Positions 1 to 6,709 are shown, numbered from the stretch's first letter. The stretch is 8,839 bases of DNA from Burkholderiales bacterium (GCA_947448105.1 CANFNE010000097.1:1-8839), one strand, 5' to 3'. A program made the numbers and translations. Notes: a model not told the origin generated them from the sequence alone.

Positions 1-357
1 GGCTTTTTTCTGCACCACCAAGACGCGGCGCACGCACTGGTGCAAGAGATTGGCGCGCCTAACCTGAAGGTGCAGTTTGACCTGTACCACTGCCAGATCA
101 TGGAAGGCGACGTGGCCACCAAACTGCGCCACTACCTGCCCACCGGCCGCGTAGGCCACATCCAGATCGCCGGCGTGCCCGAGCGCCACGAGCCCAACGT
201 GGGCGAACTCAATTACGACTACCTGTTTGGCGTGATCGACGCGGTTTCCATCCAATGCGGCTGGGTCGGCTGGGTCGGCTGCGAATACCGCCCCGCTTTG
301 GGCGCGGTGGCGGGGGCTACAACGGCGGGCTTGGGCTGGCGCGGGGGGCGACGCTAG
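1..357 (+). CDS. hyi: Hydroxypyruvate isomerase, C-terminal part (cut by window start)
   Basis: The frame is open from base 1 to a TAG at 355-357 and gives 118 residues, under half of a roughly 260-residue enzyme. Hydroxypyruvate isomerase interconverts hydroxypyruvate and tartronate semialdehyde in the cytoplasm, in glyoxylate metabolism, and has the xylose-isomerase-like TIM-barrel fold. Family blocks seen are QFDLYHCQIMEGD (window residues 25-37), with the metal-binding-type Asp and His; GHIQIAGVPERHEP (52-65); NYDYLF (71-76); and WVGCEYRP (91-98), whose Glu corresponds to the conserved catalytic Glu near the C terminus. A 9-bp unit GGCTGGGTC is tandemly repeated at 259-276 and encodes Gly-Trp-Val twice. 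The Arg/Gly-rich tail (AGLGWRGGRR) is slightly divergent, but the length is normal. The gene probably belongs to a gcl-hyi type operon lying to the left. OtnI-type isomerases of the same family are an alternative, so the exact substrate is inferred. Confidence 0.88.
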   Translation, partial: GFFLHHQDAAHALVQEIGAPNLKVQFDLYHCQIMEGDVATKLRHYLPTGRVGHIQIAGVPERHEPNVGELNYDYLFGVIDAVSIQCGWVGWVGCEYRPALGAVAGATTAGLGWRGGRR

Positions 358-373
358 GCGCGCCAGCAGAGCC

Positions 374-393
374 ATTGCGGCAAAAGCCGCTAT
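374..393. terminator. Weak hairpin between convergent hyi and rhuM
   Basis: The perfect 5-bp stem GCGGC/GCCGC (377-381 with 386-390, AAAA loop) can be extended past one mismatch by two A-T pairs. It sits in the 60-nt gap between two converging genes, where a bidirectional terminator would be expected. There is no T-tract on either side, so intrinsic termination is uncertain. Confidence 0.25.
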
Positions 394-417
394 TGCACGC
401 TTGTGTATTGATGCTTG

Positions 418-1482
418 TCAGACTCCAAGCTGCTTGATCATCCGATCGAAATCGCTCTCGAACAAGCGGTCTTGCACGATACGGTATTTCTCAAACTCGC
501 TCTCGGCATGCGCCTTGGCAATTTCTGCCGTCACCTTGCCTGCGTCCTGCAGCACATCGCGCTCCCACAGTCTCAGGAAGCCGCTCAGGCGAGCTTCCCA
601 ATCCGCCATGGTCATGGGCATGCGGCGCATGGCTTGGAGTTCTGCCATATCAAGATAGGCAGAGACAATCCGCTGCATCTGTGCCAGCTCGAAATCTGAT
701 AGATAGTTCTTGGCAATGGCAACGTCGGATTTATGCACCTTGCCTTGGGGTGCGCCGTCCCAACTGGTCAGACCCATGTTTTCTCGCCTGTGATCAGCCC
801 GATCCACAACGACTTCTGCCGCTGTCTGCCCGTGAATGGCGTAATGCAGCTTGTTCTGAACCGCCGCAAAAAAGCGTTTGGTCGCCGCAGCCGACGTGTC
901 GTAGTCGAGCGAGGTCGCGTAGATGTCGGTTATCTTTTGGTAGAACTTGCGCTCGGATGCGCGGATTTCCCGAACTTTTTCGAGCTGGCGCTCAAAGAAT
1001 TCATCCGTCAACACGCTGCCGCCACTCTTTAAGCGATCCGCATCCATGACCCAGCCTTGAATCGTGTAATCCTTGACGATCTGGTTAGCCCACTTGCGGA
1101 ACTGCACCGCGCGCTCGTTTTCAATCTTGAAGCCGACGGCAATGATGGCCTGCAGGCTGTAGTGATCTACCATGCGCTGAACTTCGCGTTCGCCCTCGGT
1201 TTGAACCATTAAGTACTGCTTAACAGTTGCTTCGCGCTCCAGTTCGTTGTCGGCATAGATGCGCTTCAGGTGTTGGCTGATGGCCGGCACCGACACATCG
1301 TAGAGCGTGGCCATCATCCTCTGCGTGAGCCACAGGTTTTCATCCTCGTAGCGCATTTCCACGCTGCTTTGCGCCTTGCCGGCTGCCGCCACAAAGGTCA
1401 GGTATTCGGCCGCTGAGGAGCGGACGAGGGAAACTTCGTTTCTATTGCTAACTCGCGGTGTTTTGCGCTCTGTCATTTCCAT
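418..1482 (-). CDS. rhuM: RhuM-family protein (virulence RhuM domain), accessory gene
   Basis: This encodes a 354-residue protein of the RhuM family, named after a Salmonella pathogenicity-island gene; its biochemical role is not established. An N-terminal winged-helix/HTH-like segment (about 41-76, with WLTQRMMATLYDVSVPAISQ) is followed by the family blocks LQAIIAVGFKIENERAVQFR (110-129), SERKFYQKITDIYATSLDYD (176-195), RFFAAVQNKLHYAIHGQTAAE (203-223, including the FxxVQNKxHxAxxGxTAAE signature) and AKAHAESEFEKYRIVQDRLF (322-341). I chose ATG 1482 because GAGG lies six bases upstream and homology begins soon after; ATG 1476 is the close alternative. The frame stays open upstream to a TTG at 1590, but those residues lack family similarity. 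Base composition is lower in GC than in the neighbours, suggesting transfer. RhuM genes often sit beside type I restriction genes, but none is visible here. Family assignment is strong; function is unknown. Confidence 0.85.
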   Translation of the reverse strand: MEMTERKTPRVSNRNEVSLVRSSAAEYLTFVAAAGKAQSSVEMRYEDENLWLTQRMMATLYDVSVPAISQHLKRIYADNELEREATVKQYLMVQTEGEREVQRMVDHYSLQAIIAVGFKIENERAVQFRKWANQIVKDYTIQGWVMDADRLKSGGSVLTDEFFERQLEKVREIRASERKFYQKITDIYATSLDYDTSAAATKRFFAAVQNKLHYAIHGQTAAEVVVDRADHRRENMGLTSWDGAPQGKVHKSDVAIAKNYLSDFELAQMQRIVSAYLDMAELQAMRRMPMTMADWEARLSGFLRLWERDVLQDAGKVTAEIAKAHAESEFEKYRIVQDRLFESDFDRMIKQLGV

Positions 1483-1610
1483 CCCCGCCCTCGCGCTGCG
1501 CACTGCAATTTCCCAGGCCGCCCCGTCTGGTGCGCAGAAAGACTTTTGCACGCCTGGCAGCAGCACACGCAGTTCTTCAAAACACCCCAATTGGGGGCAA
1601 CTGTGCGCAT
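1473..1610 (-). CDS. Candidate leader ORF overlapping the rhuM start (45 codons)
   Basis: An ATG at 1610 is preceded by AGGGG with a five-base spacer and opens a 45-codon frame. Its TGA (1473-1475) overlaps an in-frame rhuM ATG as ATGA, and it ends ten bases inside rhuM if ATG 1482 is used. The predicted peptide is Cys-rich in the middle (CVCCCQAC) and Arg/Gly-rich at the end. It resembles nothing I know. It could be a translational-coupling leader, a remnant of a lost upstream gene, or chance. The good ribosome-binding site and the stop/start overlap are the only support. Confidence 0.18.
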   Translation of the reverse strand: MRTVAPNWGVLKNCVCCCQACKSLSAHQTGRPGKLQCAARGRGWK

Positions 1611-1655
1611 GGTGACCCCTGAATTAAGGCACATGGTTTGGGCGTTCAACTAAAC

Positions 1656-1685
1656 ATTAAAACGTGAAAAATTAACTTCAGTCTA
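1656..1685 (-). promoter_or_regulatory. Candidate sigma70 promoter for rhuM
   Basis: On the minus strand, TAGACT (1680-1685, four of six matches to TTGACA) and TTTAAT (1656-1661, five of six to TATAAT) are separated by 18 bases in AT-rich DNA. Transcription would start near 1649, about 40 bases before the leader ATG at 1610 and about 165 bases before the chosen rhuM start. This is based on consensus matching alone. Confidence 0.35.
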
Positions 1686-1715
1686 GCAGCAAGCCGCCTC
1701 AAAAACCCCCAGAAA

Positions 1716-1742
1716 TAGAGCGCCTAAATAGCGCAAGCTCTA
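1716..1742 (-). terminator. Candidate terminator hairpin downstream of the Bug gene
   Basis: Arms TAGAGC (1716-1721) and GCTCTA (1737-1742) form a perfect 6-bp inverted repeat, and an inner GCGC/GCGC pair (1720-1723 with 1731-1734) offers an alternative stem. On the minus strand the stem is followed by TTTC and, a few bases later, GGGGGTTTTT. It lies 55 bases beyond the stop of the Bug/TctC gene, so it may end the minus-strand operon. The U-run is interrupted, so Rho-dependent termination is possible. Confidence 0.3.
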
Positions 1743-1765
1743 CGCATGGAACGCGCGTTTGCAAG

Positions 1766-1789
1766 AGGACGCGCTACGATGCGCGCCCT
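1766..1789 (-). other. Hairpin just after the Bug gene stop codon
   Basis: Bases 1766-1773 pair with 1782-1789. In the minus-strand RNA this is an 8-bp stem with one G-U pair and an 8-base loop, beginning nine bases after the stop codon of the Bug gene. No U-run follows, so it is more likely a 3'-end stabilising structure than a terminator. Confidence 0.25.
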
Positions 1790-1797
1790 GGCTTTTG

Positions 1798-2784
1798 CTA
1801 CTGCGCCTGAAACCCACTCGCCTTGATGATCTTGGCCCAGGTTTGCGCATAGGCGTGCTCGCGACTGGCCAGCTGGGCGGAGGGCATGAAGCCCACGCTC
1901 AGGCCCATGGCGGTGAGCGGTTCGCGCACCTCGGGCAGGGCCAGCACCTTGGCCAGCGCGTCCGAGAATTTGTCGATGGCGGCCTTGGGTGTGCCCGCCG
2001 GGGCAAAAAAGCCGTAGTAAGGCACGTCCTCAAAACCGGCCAGACCCAGCTCGGTAAACGTGGGCACATCCGGCAGCACTGCCTGGCGCACAGCGCCCAG
2101 GACGGCAACGATGCGCACCTTGCCGGCCTTGTGGTTTTCAATAAAGTCAGGGACAGACGCCACGCCCGCACCAATCTGGTTGCCCAGCATGTCGGCCATC
2201 ATGGGCGCGCTGCCGCGGTAGGGCGCGCCCTGCAAATCAAGCGCGTATTTCTGGCCAATCACCTTGACCAAAAATTCGGGCACCGAGGCTGGCGCCGGAA
2301 TGCCGACCGTGCCCTTGCCCGCGCCCTGGTTGCGCACCCAGGCCACGTACTCGTTGACCGATTTCGCCGGCGTGCCGCCCGAGACCGCCAGCGCGTTGAC
2401 AAAGGTGGCAAAGCCCGCCACGGGCACAAAGTCGCGCGCTGGCTCGAAACCGGGGTTTTTCATGACCAGGGGAAGGATGGAAATGGTGTGGTCGTGCGAC
2501 AGGAAAAAGGTGTTGCCATCCGGCGCTGCGGATTTCAAAGCTTGTGCAGCAATCAGACCGCCCGCACCCGCGCGGTTGTCCACCACCACCGGCGCGCCGA
2601 GCTGGTCTTTGAGCTTGTCGGCCAGGATGCGCGCTATTGCATCAGTGCCGCCGCCCGGTGGAAAGCCCACCAGCACCTTGACCGCAGCCGTTTGGGCCAT
2701 GGCGCCGCCGGTTGCCAGACACGCCAACAGCGCCACGGTAGCGCGCAGCGACTGGCGCCGCCCTGCGTTGGAAAAGAAATCCAT
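1798..2784 (-). CDS. Periplasmic tripartite tricarboxylate transporter binding protein (Bug/TctC family)
   Basis: This encodes 328 residues, the usual length for the family. It starts at ATG 2784, preceded by AGGAG five bases upstream. Residues 1-30 form a signal peptide: a basic GRRQSLR stretch, a hydrophobic core ATVALLACLATGG, and an AMA|Q cleavage site. The mature protein shows family blocks KVLVGFPPGGGTD (36-48) and VVVDNRAGAGG (66-76), then APYRGSAPMMADML, DVPTFTELGL and a C terminus ending KIIKASGFQAQ. Bug proteins bind small carboxylates or related ligands in the periplasm and usually feed a TctAB transporter. No tctA or tctB membrane gene is present, so it is an orphan receptor of the kind abundant in Burkholderiales. 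It lies 32 nt downstream of fhs on the same strand and is probably co-transcribed with it. The ligand cannot be read from sequence. A longer reading frame to 3036 exists but only shadows fhs. Confidence 0.92.
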   Translation of the reverse strand: MDFFSNAGRRQSLRATVALLACLATGGAMAQTAAVKVLVGFPPGGGTDAIARILADKLKDQLGAPVVVDNRAGAGGLIAAQALKSAAPDGNTFFLSHDHTISILPLVMKNPGFEPARDFVPVAGFATFVNALAVSGGTPAKSVNEYVAWVRNQGAGKGTVGIPAPASVPEFLVKVIGQKYALDLQGAPYRGSAPMMADMLGNQIGAGVASVPDFIENHKAGKVRIVAVLGAVRQAVLPDVPTFTELGLAGFEDVPYYGFFAPAGTPKAAIDKFSDALAKVLALPEVREPLTAMGLSVGFMPSAQLASREHAYAQTWAKIIKASGFQAQ

Positions 2785-2795
2785 AAAAACTCCTA
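2785..2795 (-). promoter_or_regulatory. Ribosome-binding site deciding the Bug gene start
   Basis: The minus strand reads TTAGGAGTTTTT directly before ATG 2784. AGGAG is five bases from the start codon, which supports this start over upstream in-frame codons inside fhs. Confidence 0.7.
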
Positions 2796-2816
2796 AGAAA
2801 GTAGCAATACCGAAGA

Positions 2817-4490
2817 CTAAAAAAGGCCCACGACCTTGCCTTGCGCATCGATGTCGATGTGCTCGGACGATGGCACCTTGGGCAAGCCGGGCATGGTCAT
2901 GATGTCGCCGCAGACCATCACCACAAACTCGGCACCGGCGGCCAGGCGCACTTCGCGCACATGGACGGCATGGCCACTGGGTGCGCCCCGGCGTGTGGGG
3001 TCGGTGGAAAAAGAATACTGCGTCTTGGCCACACACACGGGATAGTGGCCATAGCCCGCGTCTTGCAGGCGCTGTATTTCGGCGCGCACCTTGGAGTCGG
3101 CGGTGATGTCCTCAGCCCCGTAAATCTTGGTCGCCACCGCCCGCATCTTGTCCCACAAGGGCATGTCGTCTTCGTAGACGAAGCGAAAACCCTGGTCCTT
3201 TCGGGACGCCAGCTCCACCACCGCGCGCGCCACCGCCTCAGCGCCCGCGCCGCCATCGGCCCAATGCCGCGCGGACAACACCGGCACCTGCAAATAAGCC
3301 AGCTTGTTTTGCAGCAGCTCCAGCTCGGCAGCGGTGTCAAAGGTGAAGTGGTTCATGGACACCACGCAAGGCAGGCCGTAATGGGTGCGCACATTGTGGA
3401 CGTGGCGTTCCAGGTTGGCGATGCCTTTTTCCAGGGCGTCCAGGTTTTCTTCGTTGAGCGCCTTCAGGTCGCAGCCACCGTGGTACTTGAGTGCGCGGAT
3501 CGTGCCCACCAGCACCACGGCCGAGGGCCGCAGGCCCGACTTGCGGCACTTGATGTCGACAAACTTTTCGGCGCCCAGGTCGGCGCCAAAGCCGGCTTCG
3601 GTGACCACGTAGTCGGCCAGTTTGAGCGCCATTGTGGTGGCCAGAACCGAGTTGCAACCGTGGGCGATATTGGCAAAGGGGCCACCGTGGATGAAGGCCG
3701 GGTTGTTCTCCAGCGTTTGCACCAGGTTGGGCTTGAGCGCCTCGCGCAGCAGCACCGCCATGGCGCCGTGGGCGTTCAGGTCGCGCGCGCGCACCGGCTT
3801 GAGGGCCGTGGTGTAGCCAACCACGATATTGCCCAGGCGTTCCTTCAAGTCGGCCAGGCTGGTGGCCAAACAAAAGATGGCCATGACTTCGGAGGCCACC
3901 ACGATGTCAAAGCCGTCCTGGCGCGGGTAGCCGTTGCCCGGTCCGCCCAGGGAGACGGTGATGTCGCGCAGCGCCCGGTCGTTCATGTCCATCACCCGCT
4001 TCCAGGTGATCCGCCGCACGTCAATGCCCAGCGCGTTGCCATGGTGGATATGGTTGTCTATGAGCGCCGCGAGCAGGTTGTTGGCCAGCGCAATCGCGTT
4101 GAAGTCGCCGGTGAAGTGCAAATTTATGTCTTCCATGGGCACCACCTGCGCGTGGCCGCCGCCAGCCGCACCGCCCTTCATGCCAAACACCGGTCCCAGG
4201 CTGGGTTCGCGCAGGCAGATGATGGTTTTTTTGCCAATGCGGTTGAGCGCGTCGCCCAGGCCCACGGTGGTGGTGGTCTTGCCCTCGCCGGCCGGGGTGG
4301 GGCTGATGGCGGACACCAAAATCAGCTTGCCGTCGGGCCGGTCGGCCAGGCTGTTGGCGTAGTCCAGCGAAATTTTGGCCTTGTAGCGGCCATACGTATC
4401 CACCGCCTCGTCCGGGATTCCGAGGCTCCGGGCAATCTGGCCGATGGGCAGCAGGTGCGCGGCTTGGGCAATTTCGATGTCTGAAAGCAT
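2817..4490 (-). CDS. fhs: Formate-tetrahydrofolate ligase (10-formyl-THF synthetase)
   Basis: This encodes 557 residues, the full length of the family. The cytoplasmic enzyme joins formate to tetrahydrofolate using ATP, giving 10-formyl-THF for purine synthesis, serine/glycine interconversion or C1 assimilation. The phosphate-binding loop TPAGEGKT is at 65-72, followed by REPSLGPVFGMKGGAAGGG (94-112), PMEDINLHFTGDF (118-130) and FANIAHGCNS. TEAGFGADLGAEKFVDIKC comes in the middle, and GYGHYPVCVAKTQYSFSTDP and EFVVMVCGDIMTMPGLPKVP near the end. The residue after GGAAGGG is His (113), where I remember Tyr in the classical clostridial signature. ATG 4490 has GAGGAG six bases upstream. The cyclo-ligase gene ends 59 bases upstream and the Bug gene starts 32 bases downstream, all on one strand. 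No folate riboswitch or other leader structure is evident in the short upstream gap. Identification is secure. Confidence 0.97.
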   Translation of the reverse strand: MLSDIEIAQAAHLLPIGQIARSLGIPDEAVDTYGRYKAKISLDYANSLADRPDGKLILVSAISPTPAGEGKTTTTVGLGDALNRIGKKTIICLREPSLGPVFGMKGGAAGGGHAQVVPMEDINLHFTGDFNAIALANNLLAALIDNHIHHGNALGIDVRRITWKRVMDMNDRALRDITVSLGGPGNGYPRQDGFDIVVASEVMAIFCLATSLADLKERLGNIVVGYTTALKPVRARDLNAHGAMAVLLREALKPNLVQTLENNPAFIHGGPFANIAHGCNSVLATTMALKLADYVVTEAGFGADLGAEKFVDIKCRKSGLRPSAVVLVGTIRALKYHGGCDLKALNEENLDALEKGIANLERHVHNVRTHYGLPCVVSMNHFTFDTAAELELLQNKLAYLQVPVLSARHWADGGAGAEAVARAVVELASRKDQGFRFVYEDDMPLWDKMRAVATKIYGAEDITADSKVRAEIQRLQDAGYGHYPVCVAKTQYSFSTDPTRRGAPSGHAVHVREVRLAAGAEFVVMVCGDIMTMPGLPKVPSSEHIDIDAQGKVVGLF

Positions 4491-4503
4491 GTCGTTCTCC
4501 TCT
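4491..4503 (-). promoter_or_regulatory. Ribosome-binding site of fhs
   Basis: The minus strand has GAGGAG followed by AACGAC and then ATG 4490, a near-ideal Shine-Dalgarno spacing that confirms the full-length fhs start. Confidence 0.7.
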
Positions 4504-4549
4504 TGAAGTGATACCTACTTAGCCCCAAAAAATCCAAATTTTTGCCCGG

Positions 4550-5242
4550 CTACGCCCTTGCCATTTGCACCCTTGCCATTTGCGCCCTGGGCAAACTTCG
4601 GGCCTGCGCCAGCGCCTGCACGCGGGCAGCGGCCTGCACCGTGTCTAAACGCTGTAATGCGCCGTCATCGAGGCCCTCAATACCGACCTCGGTAATGACC
4701 AGGTCCATCAAGATGTCATGCGCTTGCGGGTGCGTCGTGGGCACGCGCGAAAGTTCAAACGCGGTGGCAATGGTGATGGGTGGCGGCGCAATCGCAGCCA
4801 GCGTGCGGTCAAAGAATCCGCCACCATAGCCCAGCCGGTCGCCCGCAGCGCCAATACCCACCGGCGGCACCAACAGCACGTCGGGCACCAGCACATCGGT
4901 ATCCACCGGCACGGGGATGTCGTACACCCCCGGCGCCATGGCCACGCCGGGCCACCAGGCCCGGAATTCCAGGGGCTGGCCCTTGGCCACCACCACCGGC
5001 AAGGCGGTTTGCACGCCGCGCGCGTGCAGCCACGCGGCAAAGGGACGGGCGTCAAACTCGGCCTGGTAAGGCCAGCAAAAGCCCACCACCCAGGGCGCGT
5101 CCAGCACAAAGGCCTGGCGCAATTGGGCTTCGATGGCAGCGCTCCAGCGTGCGTGGTCGGCGGCACTGGCGGCGCAGCGGCGCTCCAGCAAGGCGCTGCG
5201 TTGGGTCTTGCGCCACAGGGCGAGTTCCGGGGACAGGGTCAT
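4550..5242 (-). CDS. fau: 5-formyltetrahydrofolate cyclo-ligase (5,10-methenyl-THF synthetase)
   Basis: This encodes 230 residues and converts 5-formyl-THF to 5,10-methenyl-THF with ATP, clearing the inhibitory storage form of folate in the cytoplasm. Visible features are the N-terminal basic helix LWRKTQRSALLERR (9-22), FCWPYQAEFD (55-64), the PDVLLVPPVGI strand (120-130), the hallmark loop GYGGGFFDRT (138-147), where FF replaces the more common YY, and AHDILMDLVITE (174-185). The family is usually about 190-200 residues, so the C-terminal tail (about 190-230, Ala/Gln/Arg-rich) is an extension; its last residues come from a 15-bp tandem repeat. I chose ATG 5242 by homology; it has no clear Shine-Dalgarno sequence, and the frame stays open upstream into the oxidoreductase gene. 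It precedes fhs by 59 bases, a coherent folate pair. Confidence 0.9.
   Translation of the reverse strand: MTLSPELALWRKTQRSALLERRCAASAADHARWSAAIEAQLRQAFVLDAPWVVGFCWPYQAEFDARPFAAWLHARGVQTALPVVVAKGQPLEFRAWWPGVAMAPGVYDIPVPVDTDVLVPDVLLVPPVGIGAAGDRLGYGGGFFDRTLAAIAPPPITIATAFELSRVPTTHPQAHDILMDLVITEVGIEGLDDGALQRLDTVQAAARVQALAQARSLPRAQMARVQMARA
4555..4584. repeat. Two-copy 15-bp tandem repeat at the 3' end of the cyclo-ligase gene
   Basis: CCCTTGCCATTTGCA (4555-4569) is repeated as CCCTTGCCATTTGCG (4570-4584), differing only in the last base. The period is a multiple of three, so it adds five residues in frame and gives the protein tail AQMARVQMARA. This looks like slippage duplication. Confidence 0.85.
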
Positions 5243-5342
5243 GAAGACAGCGGTGTGCGCAGCAAAGTGAGCCACGATGGTGCACGGTAAAGCGCTGCGC
5301 GGGTCAGCGGGTAAATACCAGTGCGCAGGCAAACCATGACTC

Positions 5343-6575
5343 TCACCGAAAGCGGTTTGGCGCATACGGCGCCAGGTCCAGCGCGGGGGTGCGCCCGGCC
5401 ACCAGGTCTGCCACCAGGCTGCCACTTACGCCACCCAAGGTCAGGCCGATGTGCTGGTGGCCAAAAGCGTAGACCACGCGCGCGCAGGCGCGCGAGCGCC
5501 CGATCACCGGCAGCCCGTCGGGCAGCGTGGGCCGAAAACCCAGCCAGGGCTCGGTAGCCGCAGGCAGCCCAGGCAAAGCGCGCTGCGAGGAATATTCGAG
5601 CAGCTGGAGCAAACCGGCGTGCTTCTCGGGCTTGAGGCCAGCGAGCTCCACGCTGCCCGCCACGCGGATGCCGCGCGCCATGGGCGTCATATAGAAGCCG
5701 CGTTCGGCCCAACCCACCGGACGCGAAATCAGGCTGCTGCTGCCGGGATACAACAGGTGGTAGCCGCGCTCGGTGTCCAGAGGAATGGCGTCGCCGCACT
5801 GCGCGGCCAGCGCCCGGGAATAAGCCCCGGCACACAGCGCCACCTGGTCAAAGGCCTGCGCGCCGTCGGCACACGCCACGACCACCTCCTGCGGCCCGGG
5901 GCGCAGATGGGTCACAGCGCTTTGCACCACGCGCAAACCCTGGGTTTGCAAATTGGCTTGCAAGGTTTGCAAAAACGCGCCGGGATCGGACAAATGCCAG
6001 GAACCGCGAAACAACACGCCGTGCTCAAACATCGGGCTTAAGCTCGGCTCCAGCGCCTGCACCTCGGAGCGCCCCAACACGTCGAGCGCCACGCCCAGCG
6101 TCTGGCGCAGCGCCAGATCGGCCTGCGACTGCGCAAAAGCCTGGGTGCTGGAATACAAATACAGGCATTCGCGTGGCCGCACAAACTGCGCCAGGTCGGG
6201 CGCCTGCAGCATGGCGTCGTACCCGGCTTGCGCGCGGCCCAGCAACTGCGCCAGCGCCCGGGACGTGTGCTCTGAACGTGCCGCGGTGGAATGGAATAAA
6301 AAGCGCACCAACCAGGGCGCGAGCTGTGGCAAATAGCCCAGACGCAGGCGAAACGGGCTGCGTGCATCCAGCAAAAAATGCGGAATGTCGCGGAACACCG
6401 ACGGGTGATTGACCGGAATGCAGGCATAGGTGGCAAAGGTGCCGGCGTTGCCAAACGACGCTCCCCCGGCGGCCCCCGCCGGGTCGTACAGCGTGACGGC
6501 GTGGCCCTCGCGCATCAAATGCCAGGCGGTGGACAAGCCCACAAAACCTGCGCCTATGACTGCTATGTTTGCCAT
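5343..6575 (-). CDS. FAD-dependent oxidoreductase, D-amino-acid dehydrogenase-like (DAO fold)
   Basis: This encodes 410 residues. The N-terminal dinucleotide-binding fold AVIGAGFVGLSTAWHL (5-20) has the GxGxxG at 8-13 and an acidic residue (Asp31) at the end of the second strand, as for FAD. GGASFGNAG (37-45) matches the flavin-contacting loop of DadA-type enzymes. The C-terminal part has GFRPTLPDGLPVIGRS (about 346-361) and GHQHIGLTLGGVSGSLVADL (about 372-391), closing the FAD site, and ends PYAPNRF as related dehydrogenases do. Such enzymes oxidise D-amino acids, imino acids or N-methyl amino acids and pass electrons to the respiratory chain. The exact substrate is not readable. I chose ATG 6575 because the Rossmann fold starts at once; the upstream open frame to 6713 is not conserved-looking. 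An AGGG is nine bases upstream. It lies 100 bases upstream of the cyclo-ligase gene on the same strand. Confidence 0.88.
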   Translation of the reverse strand: MANIAVIGAGFVGLSTAWHLMREGHAVTLYDPAGAAGGASFGNAGTFATYACIPVNHPSVFRDIPHFLLDARSPFRLRLGYLPQLAPWLVRFLFHSTAARSEHTSRALAQLLGRAQAGYDAMLQAPDLAQFVRPRECLYLYSSTQAFAQSQADLALRQTLGVALDVLGRSEVQALEPSLSPMFEHGVLFRGSWHLSDPGAFLQTLQANLQTQGLRVVQSAVTHLRPGPQEVVVACADGAQAFDQVALCAGAYSRALAAQCGDAIPLDTERGYHLLYPGSSSLISRPVGWAERGFYMTPMARGIRVAGSVELAGLKPEKHAGLLQLLEYSSQRALPGLPAATEPWLGFRPTLPDGLPVIGRSRACARVVYAFGHQHIGLTLGGVSGSLVADLVAGRTPALDLAPYAPNRFR

Positions 6576-6709
6576 GCCTTGAACCCTGTTTCTGTCTTGA
6601 TGCGCAAGCTGCGGTGTTGATGCTGGTGGAGGTGGAGACGCCACCCGCAACGCGTCCAGGCCCGAGTATCGCGAACTTTGGCGTGCAAAACAGCCAAGCC
6701 CACGGCCAC

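Larger units (their letters stand above)
1483..1797. other. Gene-free 315-base stretch between rhuM and the Bug gene
   Basis: No conserved gene was found here. The rhuM-proximal part holds a perfect 12-bp palindrome CCCCAATTGGGG (1585-1596) and the short leader frame. An AT-rich block (about 1640-1680) carries the candidate rhuM promoter. The part near the Bug gene (1711-1790) holds two hairpins. The AT-rich block is the least GC-rich DNA in the window, consistent with the edge of an inserted segment. Confidence 0.5.

Noticed and set aside
259..280. 9-bp tandem repeat in hyi as a sign of gene damage
   Set aside because: It stays in frame and yields Gly-Trp-Val-Gly-Trp-Val-Gly, close to the normal family sequence at this point, so it is probably ordinary coding sequence.
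1759..2796. A 345-codon + strand open frame opposite the Bug gene
   Set aside because: Antisense to a clear signal-peptide-bearing protein; the composition is typical of an antisense shadow.
2785..3036. N-terminal extension of the Bug protein to an upstream start at 3036
   Set aside because: It would overlap the fhs coding end and displace the signal peptide. ATG 2784 has a strong AGGAG site.
2841..4484. A 547-codon open frame on the + strand, exactly opposite fhs
   Set aside because: It is antisense to a certain, fully conserved gene. The translated sequence is His/Gly/Gln/Val-rich, as expected from the complement of GC-rich codons, and shows no family motif.
5243..5342. Possible 6S RNA or other small RNA beside the cyclo-ligase gene, as in gammaproteobacteria
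   Set aside because: The gap is only 100 bases, too short for 6S RNA, and no long bulged hairpin is evident.
6678..6698. TTGGC/GCCAA inverted repeat as a dnaE2 terminator
   Set aside because: Only five base pairs with a ten-base loop and no U-run; not distinguishable from chance.
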